A stretch of 64,000 nucleotides of DNA from Oscillatoria nigro-viridis PCC 7112 (GCF_000317475.1 NC_019729.1:5904501-5968500); one strand, 5' to 3'; counted from the first letter of the stretch, positions 9,464 to 16,821 are shown. Made by a program: numbers and translations. The notes: generated by a model from the letters alone, not told the origin.

Positions 9464-9868
9464 ATGCCACTTTCAGCCGATTGTCCTAACGGACGATCGC
9501 AATTCTTTACGCAATCTCGTGTCCGAAAATTTGGACATCTATTCAGTTGGAAGGATTTAGCCCGTCGCGAAAATCTAAGACGCTCAAATAGCAGTCTGTA
9601 CCGATTTGTATTTTCACCAGCAATTTTTGCTCAACTTCCCCGCCCGAAATTTCTTATCGGGGACAAGATTTCCGACCACTGGATAGATGAGTTCGACAAA
9701 GAGTGTGTCGAGTTTGGTGAAGTCGTTGGAGTTTCTTGGCATCCAACCCAAAGTGAGTGGGCTTACCTAGTTAATTGGACTTCTGGCGAAGGCCCGGATT
9801 CTATTTACCCCTGCTTCGATGAGCACTTGGTAATCGGCGGTGACTTGAGGCTTGTCAGCCATGACTGA
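9464..9868 (+). CDS. Hypothetical protein, first gene of element operon
   Basis: A 134-residue soluble protein. The C-terminal half (KFLIGDKISDHWIDEF to FDEHLVIGGDLRLV) looks like a small beta-rich domain with conserved-looking Trp residues in VSWHPTQSEWAYLVNW. I do not recognise a family. The start is supported by GGAG ten bases upstream of the ATG. The stop overlaps the ATG of the next gene by 8 bp, so the two are translationally coupled. It is a candidate accessory or regulatory factor by position only. Confidence 0.6.
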   Translation: MPLSADCPNGRSQFFTQSRVRKFGHLFSWKDLARRENLRRSNSSLYRFVFSPAIFAQLPRPKFLIGDKISDHWIDEFDKECVEFGEVVGVSWHPTQSEWAYLVNWTSGEGPDSIYPCFDEHLVIGGDLRLVSHD

Positions 9869-10394
9869 GCCCGCCATCAGCTACCGTCGCATTGACAAAC
9901 TCAGGGCGATCGCCTTTGACCGTGGATTCACCAATGAAGACGCCAAGCAGTTTGGGAAGCTTTCTAAAACTGCTACGTGGGAAGCGCTGCTGGAACTTTA
10001 CCTGGTTGACGGTGAATCGCTTGACACAGTGCTAGACGTGCCACTAGACACTGTAGACATACCGCTAGACATCACGCCTGAACCGCTTGACCCGCAAGCT
10101 GTAGACACTGTAGACATACCGCTAGACACCACGCCTGAACCGCTTGACCCGCAAGCTGTAGACACTGTAGACACCCTAGATTGGACTAACGACGGTTCGT
10201 TCCCTGTGTGTGGCTTCACCCGCCAGAATTCCACTAGCTTTTTAGACTGGGTTGACCTTGGGCAACTCATCGCACTCATACTCGCATCGACGGGGGTGTT
10301 TGTACTGGCTATGTCTATGTGGCGACAAATCAATCCCCTGAATTTATTTCCCTCTCCTGTTCGTATCAACATTCAAATCGGGACAAAATTATGA
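9861..10394 (+). CDS. Single-pass membrane protein carrying a 19-residue tandem repeat
   Basis: A 177-residue protein: a helical N-terminal domain (KLRAIAFDRGFTNEDAKQFG), a repeat region of 19-residue units (VDTVDIPLDTTPEPLDPQA), then one membrane helix (LGQLIALILASTGVFVLAM) and a short basic tail. The start is the ATG at 9861, with GAGG ten bases upstream, rather than the TTG at 9852. The repeat DNA is an array of TGTAGACA motifs, listed separately. The stop overlaps the next ATG as ATGA. Its function is unknown. Confidence 0.65.
   Translation: MTEPAISYRRIDKLRAIAFDRGFTNEDAKQFGKLSKTATWEALLELYLVDGESLDTVLDVPLDTVDIPLDITPEPLDPQAVDTVDIPLDTTPEPLDPQAVDTVDTLDWTNDGSFPVCGFTRQNSTSFLDWVDLGQLIALILASTGVFVLAMSMWRQINPLNLFPSPVRINIQIGTKL
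10043..10178 (+). repeat. 57-bp tandem repeat with TGTAGACA motifs inside a gene
   Basis: About 2.4 copies of a 57-bp unit begin at 10043, 10100 and 10157. Exact TGTAGACA occurs at 10052, 10100, 10109, 10157 and 10166, with CTAGAC half-matches between. Paired motifs are 9 bp apart, as in the array at 16024-16360, where the same octamer is found in both orientations. The repeat encodes a Pro/Asp-rich linker. Confidence 0.85.
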
Positions 10395-10900
10395 GCTTAC
10401 AACTACGCCTTTTCGGCGGTAATTCTGATGCTGGCAAACTCACTGCCAGCAACGACGGCGGACACGCAATCGACAAATCAAAAGTTTTGGCAAGCACTGA
10501 TGCAAGCGTCATCACACCGCTAAATCCTGGTAATTTTTCCAGCATCCGTAGTGTGCCAGTTGTGCCAGCACCGCGCTACTTTTCCAAAGATGAAGCCGAC
10601 GCGGTGAAGGATTTGGCAAAGGAGAAAACAGACGGTGCAAAACAGTCTAAACGCGCCTATGAAGCACTGGCAAAAATTGAAGAAGCCGACGCTAAAGTTC
10701 ACCGCCATCACCGCAAATATGAGGGTGTTGTCGCCGATAATGAACTGGGCAAAAAACGCTCAGACACTCGACTGGCTAAGCACTTACACAGTTTGCGTCC
10801 CGGTTACGCTCGACTGGGTTTAGGGATTGACAAAGCTGACAGCGATGCCCGCACTCGGATTGATGCGATTAAAGCCAAACTGACGGGAGGGGCTAACTAA
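10391..10900 (+). CDS. Hypothetical coiled-coil protein of the element operon
   Basis: A 169-residue, highly charged protein. A low-complexity N-terminus (MSLQLRLFGGNSDAGKL) precedes a long helical stretch from DEADAVKDLAKEKTDGAKQS through HRHHRKYEG to the end, likely a coiled coil. The ATG at 10391 overlaps the previous stop by four bases. A longer in-frame start at 10319 would run deep into the upstream gene and is not preferred. The next gene starts one base after its stop. No family is recognised. Confidence 0.6.
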   Translation: MSLQLRLFGGNSDAGKLTASNDGGHAIDKSKVLASTDASVITPLNPGNFSSIRSVPVVPAPRYFSKDEADAVKDLAKEKTDGAKQSKRAYEALAKIEEADAKVHRHHRKYEGVVADNELGKKRSDTRLAKHLHSLRPGYARLGLGIDKADSDARTRIDAIKAKLTGGAN

Positions 10901-11164
10901 ATGAAAGCGATGTATCTGGCTAACTACTTCGTTGCCGGATGCGTCGCTTTCTCCCTTTTGGGGTGGATAGCGAGTCTGCATCCGATGGCAATGAAAGCCG
11001 TTTTATTCTTGTTAGCAGCGACTGCGATTGCTTGGGGGCTTAGTTGGTTGCTTGACTATTCCCTGAGTAAACTGCTTAAGATTTCAGTGGCTGATTTACA
11101 AGCGCTTCTAATCGGCGGTTTGGTGATGCTGCTGATTGGTTTGGGGGTGTTTCTATGCAGCTAA
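10901..11164 (+). CDS. Small three-helix membrane protein
   Basis: An 87-residue protein made almost entirely of three hydrophobic helices: YFVAGCVAFSLLGWIASL, AVLFLLAATAIAWGLSWLL and LLIGGLVMLLIGLGVFLCS. It has a strong GGAGGGG Shine-Dalgarno nine bases upstream, directly follows the preceding stop and overlaps the next start by 10 bp. Its size and composition recall holins and small phage membrane proteins, but nothing identifies it as one. Confidence 0.6.
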   Translation: MKAMYLANYFVAGCVAFSLLGWIASLHPMAMKAVLFLLAATAIAWGLSWLLDYSLSKLLKISVADLQALLIGGLVMLLIGLGVFLCS

Positions 11165-11742
11165 AATTGTTTGTGTTGAGTGCGTCCTCTCTTGTGCTGT
11201 GGCTGACTCCACTAGCAGCGTTAGACAAAAAGCTAGACACCCACAAAGCACTGCAAGGTGTCAGCTTGTGTGCTGCGATTGCTTGTGCAGTGTCGGCGGG
11301 TAATATCGCTCGCAAACTGTCTGAACAAGGGGAGATTGAGGCAATTAAAGAGCGGGCAATCACCGCCGATGTGGTGGATGAAATCTCTACAAGCGTATAC
11401 ATTTCTCAGAAACAAAGACAACAGGAAGCAGAACAAATTCTGGCAACAAACGAACGAACAGACGAACAAGAAGCAGAACTCGATTCGATAAGAGAATCAC
11501 TAGAACTGTTACTGAATAAGACTTCTGGCGATTCTGGCGAACTTGCAGTAGTGAATTTATCCACCAAGCAGCGCGAACAAATCGAACTAATTCTGCAATG
11601 TCACGCGAAGGGCATCACCGGCAAGAATAAAATCCTTAAAGAAGTTTGGGGAGTCAGTGCAGGTAGTAGCCAATTCTACCGGGACGCGAAGGCTGAGTAT
11701 GAATTCTTGATGCCGTTTGTGAAAGGGGAAAGTGATGACTAA
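11155..11742 (+). CDS. Membrane protein with C-terminal helix-turn-helix-like segment
   Basis: A 195-residue protein. Two N-terminal hydrophobic helices (LFVLSASSLVLWLTPLAAL and GVSLCAAIACAVSAGNIA) are followed by a long Gln/Glu-rich helix (KQRQQEAEQIL onward). A C-terminal segment with KGITGKNKILKEVWGVSAG then YRDAKAEYEFL resembles a recognition helix-turn-helix. It may be a membrane-tethered DNA- or protein-binding factor, which is inference. The ATG overlaps the previous gene by 10 bp and the stop overlaps the next ATG by 8 bp. Confidence 0.6.
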   Translation: MQLKLFVLSASSLVLWLTPLAALDKKLDTHKALQGVSLCAAIACAVSAGNIARKLSEQGEIEAIKERAITADVVDEISTSVYISQKQRQQEAEQILATNERTDEQEAELDSIRESLELLLNKTSGDSGELAVVNLSTKQREQIELILQCHAKGITGKNKILKEVWGVSAGSSQFYRDAKAEYEFLMPFVKGESDD

Positions 11743-12010
11743 ACAGCCAAATATCCCAACCACGGCAGCCCTAAGATTGACTGGTACTAAGTCAGAAATA
11801 GAGTTGGTTCTGGCGGTTTTACGAGGTAAGGATTTCTTCTGGAAAACTAATGGCAAGTTCTACCCGCAACGAGGGGATAGCAATCAGTACGCTTACTACC
11901 TCAACGACTTGCAATTACCCCAGCTTGGGGTAGCAGCCCCGCCAACACCAACACCGGGGGAACCACAACCTCGACCGTGGGATGCGGTTTTGGGTGGTCA
12001 GGGAGAGTAA
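11735..12010 (+). CDS. Hypothetical 91-residue protein, last gene of element operon
   Basis: A small domain (AALRLTGTKSEIELVLAVLRG, then FFWKTNGKFYPQRGDSNQYAYYL) with a Pro-rich tail. I prefer the ATG at 11735 over the adjacent GTG because GGGG lies about seven bases before it. It is coupled to the preceding gene by an 8-bp overlap. The Tyr/Trp-rich pattern suggests a compact alpha/beta fold. No family is recognised. Confidence 0.55.
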   Translation: MTKQPNIPTTAALRLTGTKSEIELVLAVLRGKDFFWKTNGKFYPQRGDSNQYAYYLNDLQLPQLGVAAPPTPTPGEPQPRPWDAVLGGQGE

Positions 12011-12102
12011 GTACAAAGGCTTAGTCGGGGGGGTGAAAATCGCCCTACTTTACCCCAAAAACTGCTTTTTCTGGAACCCGCTCTCTGTCTACGTTTCTCT
12101 CC

Positions 12103-12278
12103 AAAAAAAATCACTCGTGGATGTTAATACCCACGTGGTAGAGACTGGTTAGGGAAATAAGGGTAAAATTCCTCCGAATTTTCAGACAAAAGTCCCTCTG
12201 ACTTGGCGGCGCTAAACTCCGCGTTACGAGCTGGTCGTCGATTGCTTTTACCTTTAAATCCGACGAGTGAGTTTTTTT
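12103..12278 (+). ncRNA. Candidate structured RNA closed by a 16-bp inverted repeat
   Basis: The outer arms are an A-run plus TCACTCGT (12103-12118) and ACGAGTGAG plus seven T (12263-12278), pairing at 15 of 16 positions. The right arm ends in the T-run expected of an intrinsic terminator. Inside are smaller hairpins: AAAATT/AATTTT (12165-12182), GTGG/CCAC (12117-12134) and GCGG/CCGC (about 12213-12228). The segment has no good reading frame. It lies between the operon and the primase gene, where satellite replication-control RNAs can be encoded. Confidence 0.45.
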
Positions 12279-12331
12279 ACGTTTCCGGTTCGTGTTTTTT
12301 CCGTTTTCAGGCTAGCGGCTAGAATAAAACG

Positions 12332-12820
12332 ATGTGCTTAAAGTGTTCGGCAGAGAGGAAAAAACTTGTAGAGCTGACAGAGCGATTAATAGTTCGCGGC
12401 ATCCTCGGTGGGTTGCCGTTGACGTTCCATTTGGCAAAGGAGCGAAAGTACAAGGCCCACAGTCTAGCGCTCTGGACAGTTCTGATTCAGGTTTCTAACG
12501 AGCAACTTCTCCGCCAACTCAAGGACAAGCGGAGCATGGACAAATCCTTTGAGCACCTTCTTTGGGGAAACCGCCATCTCCTGTGGTCGTTCCGCAAAGT
12601 AAAGTTTTGCTCCATCAAGGCTTTTTGGGACAAAACCCCTGACACGTTTCTGCGCTTCCTTGTAAGTCGGACTACATTCCGAAGCTTCCTCAGTCGTTTA
12701 CTGCTGTCGCAGCCAGAACCTTCTTGCAATGGCCCGCCAAAGGGTTTTGTGCCATTGCCAGACGCCGAAATAGGTGGTTGTGCTCGCAACGACAGCCTAG
12801 CCGCACCCCTAGTCAACTAG
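12332..12820 (+). CDS. Doubtful basic protein upstream of the primase
   Basis: An open frame of 162 codons starting MCLKCSAERKKLVELTERL, basic and rich in Ser/Phe/Leu. The first 110 residues could be a helical protein; the last 50 (from PEPSCNGPPKG) look like translated non-coding DNA. There is no clear ribosome site. An overlapping minus-strand frame (12487-12816) is Arg-rich and even less likely. I list it because nothing else explains 12.3-12.8 kb. Confidence 0.3.
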   Translation: MCLKCSAERKKLVELTERLIVRGILGGLPLTFHLAKERKYKAHSLALWTVLIQVSNEQLLRQLKDKRSMDKSFEHLLWGNRHLLWSFRKVKFCSIKAFWDKTPDTFLRFLVSRTTFRSFLSRLLLSQPEPSCNGPPKGFVPLPDAEIGGCARNDSLAAPLVN

Positions 12821-12870
12821 CGGGGCGGTACCTCCTATGCTCTAAATTTTCCAAAAAATCTACACACTAA

Positions 12871-12912
12871 AAAACCGCTGCCTTCAATTGGTACCTGAAC
12901 CGCAACGGTTTT
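12871..12912 (+). terminator. Hairpin terminator upstream of the primase gene
   Basis: AAAACCGCTGC (12871-12881) pairs with GCAACGGTTTT (12902-12912), with one G-T-type mismatch, and ends in a T-run. It would separate the primase message from upstream transcription. It also covers the earliest in-frame GTG-type start at 12888, supporting the later ATG at 12954 as the true start. Confidence 0.6.
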
Positions 12913-12953
12913 TAGTAATTCACCCATCTCTTAGAAAGACGAGACAAATCATC

Positions 12954-15900
12954 ATGTCCCACAATGTTAACTCGAATGACGGGCAAACATCAAGCACCCC
13001 CAAAAAATTCGACATCCGCGACCATCTCGACAAACTGGAACCAGGCAAAGCCAAAAATTACTACACTTGCCCTGTCTGCGAAGGTCATAGCTTAGGGATT
13101 AACTCCAAGAACGGCAAGTACCAATGCTGGACGAACGCTTGCTCAACCGCTGATATTCGGGAAGCTATCCGGCCACTGGCTGAATTTTTAGCAGAGTGCA
13201 AAGAGGACAATCCCGCATCACAAGCAAAGAAGCCAAAAGCCAAAAAGAAGGAATACCGACCCGTACCAGTTCCGATCGGCGCGAAACTTCTGAGATTACC
13301 CGCACCCGGAAAACCACCTCGTGCCGAACAACCCAAATACGTTCCCAAAGGCGTTCCAGACAGTGCCACACAAATCACCTACGCCTACAGCGACACTCAA
13401 AAGGTTTTGCGGTTTGATTGGCCCGACGCCAGTAAGCCAAAGGGACGCGACAAAACTTGCCGCCAAATCCACATAGACCCCAGTGGCAAGGAAATTTGGA
13501 GCAAGGGCGATGCTCGCTGGCCGGCATATCGGATTGACGAAGTTGTGCAATTACTGGAAGCACTACCCGATGATGAACCCGTCCTCGTTCTGGCACTTGA
13601 AGGGGAAAATAACGTAGAACTTGCACGGGACATCAGTGTAGCGGCCCTGACTCTGCAAGGTTCCAATTGGAGCCATGTCGAAATTCAAATAATGCTCGAA
13701 ACTCTGCAAGCGACAGGCAAAAACGTCGCCGTTGCAGTGTTGCGCGATAACGACGACGCGGGCATCAAGAAGAGCCAAGAAGTTTGGCTGGTTGCCCGTC
13801 ACATTCAGCTCCCTTGCGTGGTTGTTGACCCGCGTGTCATCCACCCAAAAATCCCAGAGGCGGGAGACATCAGAGAAATCTTGGAAGCCATAGATAGTGA
13901 GGAATTCATTCGGCGGGTAGAGGAAGCAGTCAATAACGTTGCAGCGGAATCAATTACTTCTATTTCTCTAACTCCTCACCCGCGCACGCGAGAAGAAGTA
14001 GTATGCCAGAAGTATGACAGTAGTGAAAGTGACTACATCCCAGACACTGCACCGACTCCAGAGCAAAACTACGTGCAGAAAGCTGTGGATGCGCTGTACT
14101 CTGACAAGCCTTGGGTATCGATAGCGGGGCAGCTTTTTGAATTCACCGGGACTCATTATGAGTTGCGATCGGAAGCTGCCGAGAAGCGACGTATTCTTGA
14201 TTGGCTGAGCACTTACTCTGAATTGGTAAAAGGGAAATATCGCTGCAATCGTTTTAACTCTGCCAGTGCTAACGAGGTCTACAACTGTATGGTCTTAGCT
14301 GTAGCCGTAGACCCTAACACCATCAATCCTGATGGGTTGAACTCTTCTAAAGGGATAGTGAAAATCAATCCTGATGGCTCTCACTCGCTTGTGCCGCATA
14401 ACCCTAACCAGGTCTATACGTATGTTGGCTGCAAGTATGACCCCGACATTGACCCGACTGACTGCGATCGCCTTTTGGAATGCTTGGAGCCGTCGCAGCG
14501 TGAGGTATTTTTGCGGACTGCTGCTGCTGCGCTGAATTTGAAGCTTGTCCGCTCTAAGCTGACGGGACGGGGCGTTAAAGGTTTGCTGTGCCACGGCGAG
14601 GGGTCTAACGGTAAAGATACATTGCGGGCTGTGTTGTCTGCTGTCTTTGGGCGGGGGATGACCGGGAAGTCTCTGTCAGATTTCAAGTCCTATGACAATG
14701 GCCGCAAGTTTTCTCTGGCAGGAATTGAAGGAAGTATTTGCAATTGGGCTTCCGAGAATACTGGAAAAATAGACCTCGACACCATCCAGAGTCTTAAACA
14801 GTTGATTACAGGCGACATTCTTGATATTGAACGCAAGGGCAAGGATGGTTATGAGTACAAACCTGCGGCCATCTTTTTAGCCAACTGCAACAAACTACCG
14901 TCTATCACCGGGGGGACGGCCGCCATTGATGACCGCTACAGCATCCTGAGTTTCGAGAAAACTTACAAGCACAACGCTGACCCGTCTCAGGGTGAATTGG
15001 AGGCTGACCCGCGTTTTAAGGATGATGAGAACTTTATCCTTGAACGGATTGCACCGGCGATGCTTAACAAGATGTTGGAGCGGTTGCCGCTGTTGTTGAA
15101 AGAGGGGATTGACTACAAGGCAACTCGTGAGGCGATGCGGGAAGCTCAAGAGGGAAGTCGGCACTTGTGGCAGTTTGCGCGCGAGGTTGGTCTGGAGGTT
15201 CAGTCTGGTGGGCGTGTTTGGCTTAAAGACTTATGGCAAAAGTTGCAAAACTGGTATGAGGATGCAGGGATTCTAGAGAGAGAGACTAGCGGCACCAAGG
15301 AGAAGCTGATTTGGAATGAACTTCCTAGTAAGTATGACGCTCCTGTAAAAGCTATAAACCAGTTGTACTCAAGGTTATGTGAAATTTTCCCTAAAGTACA
15401 AGTCCATCGCTGTGAAGACCGCAACAACCCAGAGCGAAGAGGTCAAAAATACTTGCTCGGAATCAATTTTGTGCAAAGTTCTACAACAGCTCATAAAACT
15501 GGGTTGGCAGAGTTGGCAGTAGACACAGCAATGGTTACAGGGTTGGCAAGTGGGTTGGCAAGTGAGTTGGCAAAAAATACTGCCAACCCAGTTGCCAACC
15601 CACAAACCCTTACACAGAGGGCTGCCAACTCTGCCAACCCAATTTCCTCACCTTTTGCGGAAGTGTGCAATTTACTCTCTCAACTCACCGATGACGAGCG
15701 GCGGAAGTTGGCAGAATTACTGGTGAAACCTCAACCATTGGTTCAGAAAGTTACTCCCGAAGATGCCCAGGCGATGCGAGACATAGCACTGGTGTGGTGG
15801 CACGAATACTACCCAGAACAACTACAAACTCTCCAAACACAAATGTTTGGCTGGCAGGCACCGGGCAAAAAATACGACATAGCTACGATTGCTCAGTGGT

Positions 15901-15968
15901 TGGAAGGAGAAGTGGAAGCCGTTCGCGATCGAATTGCTGAACTCATCCGTCTCCAAGGAGAAATTTAG
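12954..15968 (+). CDS. Primase-helicase (zinc finger, Toprim-like, D5_N/SF3 helicase)
   Basis: A 1,004-residue replication protein of the plasmid/phage P4 primase family. A zinc ribbon (Cys39, Cys42, Cys58, Cys63 in YTCPVCEGH and YQCWTNACS) is followed by a Toprim/DUF3854-like region at about 208-310 (LALEGENN, LRDNDDAG, DIREIL). A D5_N-like region precedes an SF3 helicase with Walker A GEGSNGKDT (about 548-556) and motif C FLANCNKLP (about 640-648). Residues about 850-896 are a repetitive linker encoded by the TTGGCA array. A C-terminal helical segment follows. It probably initiates replication of the excised element. Confidence 0.9.
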   Translation: MSHNVNSNDGQTSSTPKKFDIRDHLDKLEPGKAKNYYTCPVCEGHSLGINSKNGKYQCWTNACSTADIREAIRPLAEFLAECKEDNPASQAKKPKAKKKEYRPVPVPIGAKLLRLPAPGKPPRAEQPKYVPKGVPDSATQITYAYSDTQKVLRFDWPDASKPKGRDKTCRQIHIDPSGKEIWSKGDARWPAYRIDEVVQLLEALPDDEPVLVLALEGENNVELARDISVAALTLQGSNWSHVEIQIMLETLQATGKNVAVAVLRDNDDAGIKKSQEVWLVARHIQLPCVVVDPRVIHPKIPEAGDIREILEAIDSEEFIRRVEEAVNNVAAESITSISLTPHPRTREEVVCQKYDSSESDYIPDTAPTPEQNYVQKAVDALYSDKPWVSIAGQLFEFTGTHYELRSEAAEKRRILDWLSTYSELVKGKYRCNRFNSASANEVYNCMVLAVAVDPNTINPDGLNSSKGIVKINPDGSHSLVPHNPNQVYTYVGCKYDPDIDPTDCDRLLECLEPSQREVFLRTAAAALNLKLVRSKLTGRGVKGLLCHGEGSNGKDTLRAVLSAVFGRGMTGKSLSDFKSYDNGRKFSLAGIEGSICNWASENTGKIDLDTIQSLKQLITGDILDIERKGKDGYEYKPAAIFLANCNKLPSITGGTAAIDDRYSILSFEKTYKHNADPSQGELEADPRFKDDENFILERIAPAMLNKMLERLPLLLKEGIDYKATREAMREAQEGSRHLWQFAREVGLEVQSGGRVWLKDLWQKLQNWYEDAGILERETSGTKEKLIWNELPSKYDAPVKAINQLYSRLCEIFPKVQVHRCEDRNNPERRGQKYLLGINFVQSSTTAHKTGLAELAVDTAMVTGLASGLASELAKNTANPVANPQTLTQRAANSANPISSPFAEVCNLLSQLTDDERRKLAELLVKPQPLVQKVTPEDAQAMRDIALVWWHEYYPEQLQTLQTQMFGWQAPGKKYDIATIAQWLEGEVEAVRDRIAELIRLQGEI
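15501..15640. repeat. Mirror-symmetric TTGGCA array within the primase gene, origin-like
   Basis: TTGGCA starts at 15504, 15513, 15543, 15555 and 15567; TGCCAA starts at 15581, 15593, 15623 and 15632. Four pairs are placed exactly symmetrically about 15570.5, and the fifth unit covers the centre. The outer 19 bases of each arm are identical complements, and the inner 21 bases match at 20. The encoded peptide is a Gly/Ala/Asn linker. The pattern resembles iterons of replication origins such as those bound by P4 alpha protein. Confidence 0.85.
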
Positions 15969-15999
15969 CCGCTGCCTGACAACTGACGGCTCAATCCTA

Positions 16000-16022
16000 T
16001 CCCCCTTAATTGGGGGATTTTC
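16000..16022 (+). terminator. Intrinsic terminator after the primase-helicase gene
   Basis: TCCCCC (16000-16005) and GGGGGA (16012-16017) form a hairpin with loop TTAATT, followed by TTTTC. It lies about 32 bp after the primase stop and ends where the TGTCTACA sites begin. Confidence 0.7.
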
Positions 16023-16023
16023 A

Positions 16024-16107
16024 TGTCTACAAGTTTTGTCTACAAACTGTTGACACTGTAGACAGATATCAGTTAGTGTAGACAAATACTGTATATAGGT
16101 GTCTACA
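16024..16107. promoter_or_regulatory. TGTCTACA operator cluster upstream of the RHH gene
   Basis: TGTCTACA lies at 16024, 16037 and 16100, and its complement TGTAGACA at 16057 and 16077. A TTGACA hexamer (16050-16055) that could be a -35 box lies among them, and the last site abuts the ATG at 16108. Binding by the downstream ribbon-helix-helix protein would shut its own promoter. That assignment is inference. Confidence 0.65.
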
Positions 16108-16440
16108 ATGAGTCAAAGTCAAGTCGTATCGTTCAGGGCTTCCGGTCACTTCCTAAACTGGATAGAGGCTCAGAGGCTAGATGGTGAGTCGGTCAGTCAA
16201 GCTGCACAACGCATCCTCAAGGAAGTCTCAGGCACGTCTACAACAGTGTCTACAATGTCTACACCAAGCGACACTAACGTGCTGTCTACATCGTCTACAG
16301 ATTTGTCTACACGAAGCGATAACAGCGTCGCGTCTACAAATATTGTAGACACTGTAGACAAGGCTGTAGCCGATCGCCTTGACCCCGTGATGGAGCGGAT
16401 GGCCGCCATTGAGGAACGGCTGGGAAAATTGAGTGCCTGA
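16108..16440 (+). CDS. Ribbon-helix-helix DNA-binding protein with repeat-encoded linker
   Basis: A 110-residue protein. The N-terminus (SQVVSFRASGHFLNWIEAQ, then SVSQAAQRILKEV) fits the strand-helix-helix of CopG/Arc/Omega-type regulators. The middle is a Ser/Thr/Asp linker of VST, MST and LST triplets, encoded by TGTCTACA copies. The C-terminus (RLDPVMERMAAIEERLGKL) is a short coiled coil. The ATG at 16108 has AGGTG six bases upstream, whereas the GTG at 16099 has none. It is likely an autoregulator or partition/copy-control protein of the element, by inference. Confidence 0.75.
   Translation: MSQSQVVSFRASGHFLNWIEAQRLDGESVSQAAQRILKEVSGTSTTVSTMSTPSDTNVLSTSSTDLSTRSDNSVASTNIVDTVDKAVADRLDPVMERMAAIEERLGKLSA
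16235..16360. repeat. TGTCTACA array inside the RHH coding sequence
   Basis: Nine further sites: TGTCTACA at 16247, 16256, 16283 and 16304, CGTCTACA at 16235, 16292 and 16331, and TGTAGACA at 16344 and 16353. Many neighbours are 9 or 12 bp apart, multiples of three that keep the reading frame. With the five upstream sites this makes 14 in about 340 bp. Confidence 0.85.
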
Positions 16441-16478
16441 GCGATGGCAACGATGAATCGCTCAGGCAGGAATTGAAA

Positions 16479-16763
16479 GTGGCCAACAAGCAGCTTGCAG
16501 AATGGGACAAGGAACTGAATCAGTTACACGAGCGGAATGGTGACTTGGGTTTGGAAGTTCAGAATTTGAAGGAAGAACTTGCGACCGTGACGCGCGATCG
16601 GGAGGAAATTAAAAACTCGGCTCCGACCGTGGCGAAATTTCCAGAGTCAGCCGACTTGCTCAACCAGTTAAAAGCGCGGCGTAAAAAGTCGAGGGCCGAC
16701 TTGGGAGATATCGACGCAATTCTGGGGCTTCTGGCGGAAGAGTACGGTTCAAACCCTCTCTAG
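16479..16763 (+). CDS. Small coiled-coil protein at the right end of the element
   Basis: A protein of about 94 residues, nearly all heptad-like helix (LAEWDKELNQLHERNGDLGL, then NLKEELATVTRDREEI), with a shorter second helix (LLNQLKARRKKSRADL). The GTG at 16479 has AGGA seven bases upstream; a TTG at 16473 is the alternative. It follows the RHH gene by 38 bp and may be its partner. No family is recognised. Confidence 0.6.
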   Translation: MANKQLAEWDKELNQLHERNGDLGLEVQNLKEELATVTRDREEIKNSAPTVAKFPESADLLNQLKARRKKSRADLGDIDAILGLLAEEYGSNPL

Positions 16764-16770
16764 GTATGGA

Positions 16771-16821
16771 TTGTATTCAATTTGTATTCAAACGAGGCCA
16801 ATTGTCTCCAAATTGTCTCCA
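16771..16821 (+). promoter_or_regulatory. Arm-type-like repeats at the right end of the element
   Basis: TTGTATTCA at 16771 and 16782, then TTGTCTCCA at 16802 and 16813. Each pair is 11 bp apart, about one helical turn. The pair design is repeated at the left end (7970/7981) and left of attL (7633-7758). Tyrosine recombinases bind such arm sites beside the core. Confidence 0.6.

Noticed and set aside
12487-12816. Arg-rich minus-strand frame in the element
   Set aside because: No ribosome site, unusual composition and overlap with another weak frame; not supported.
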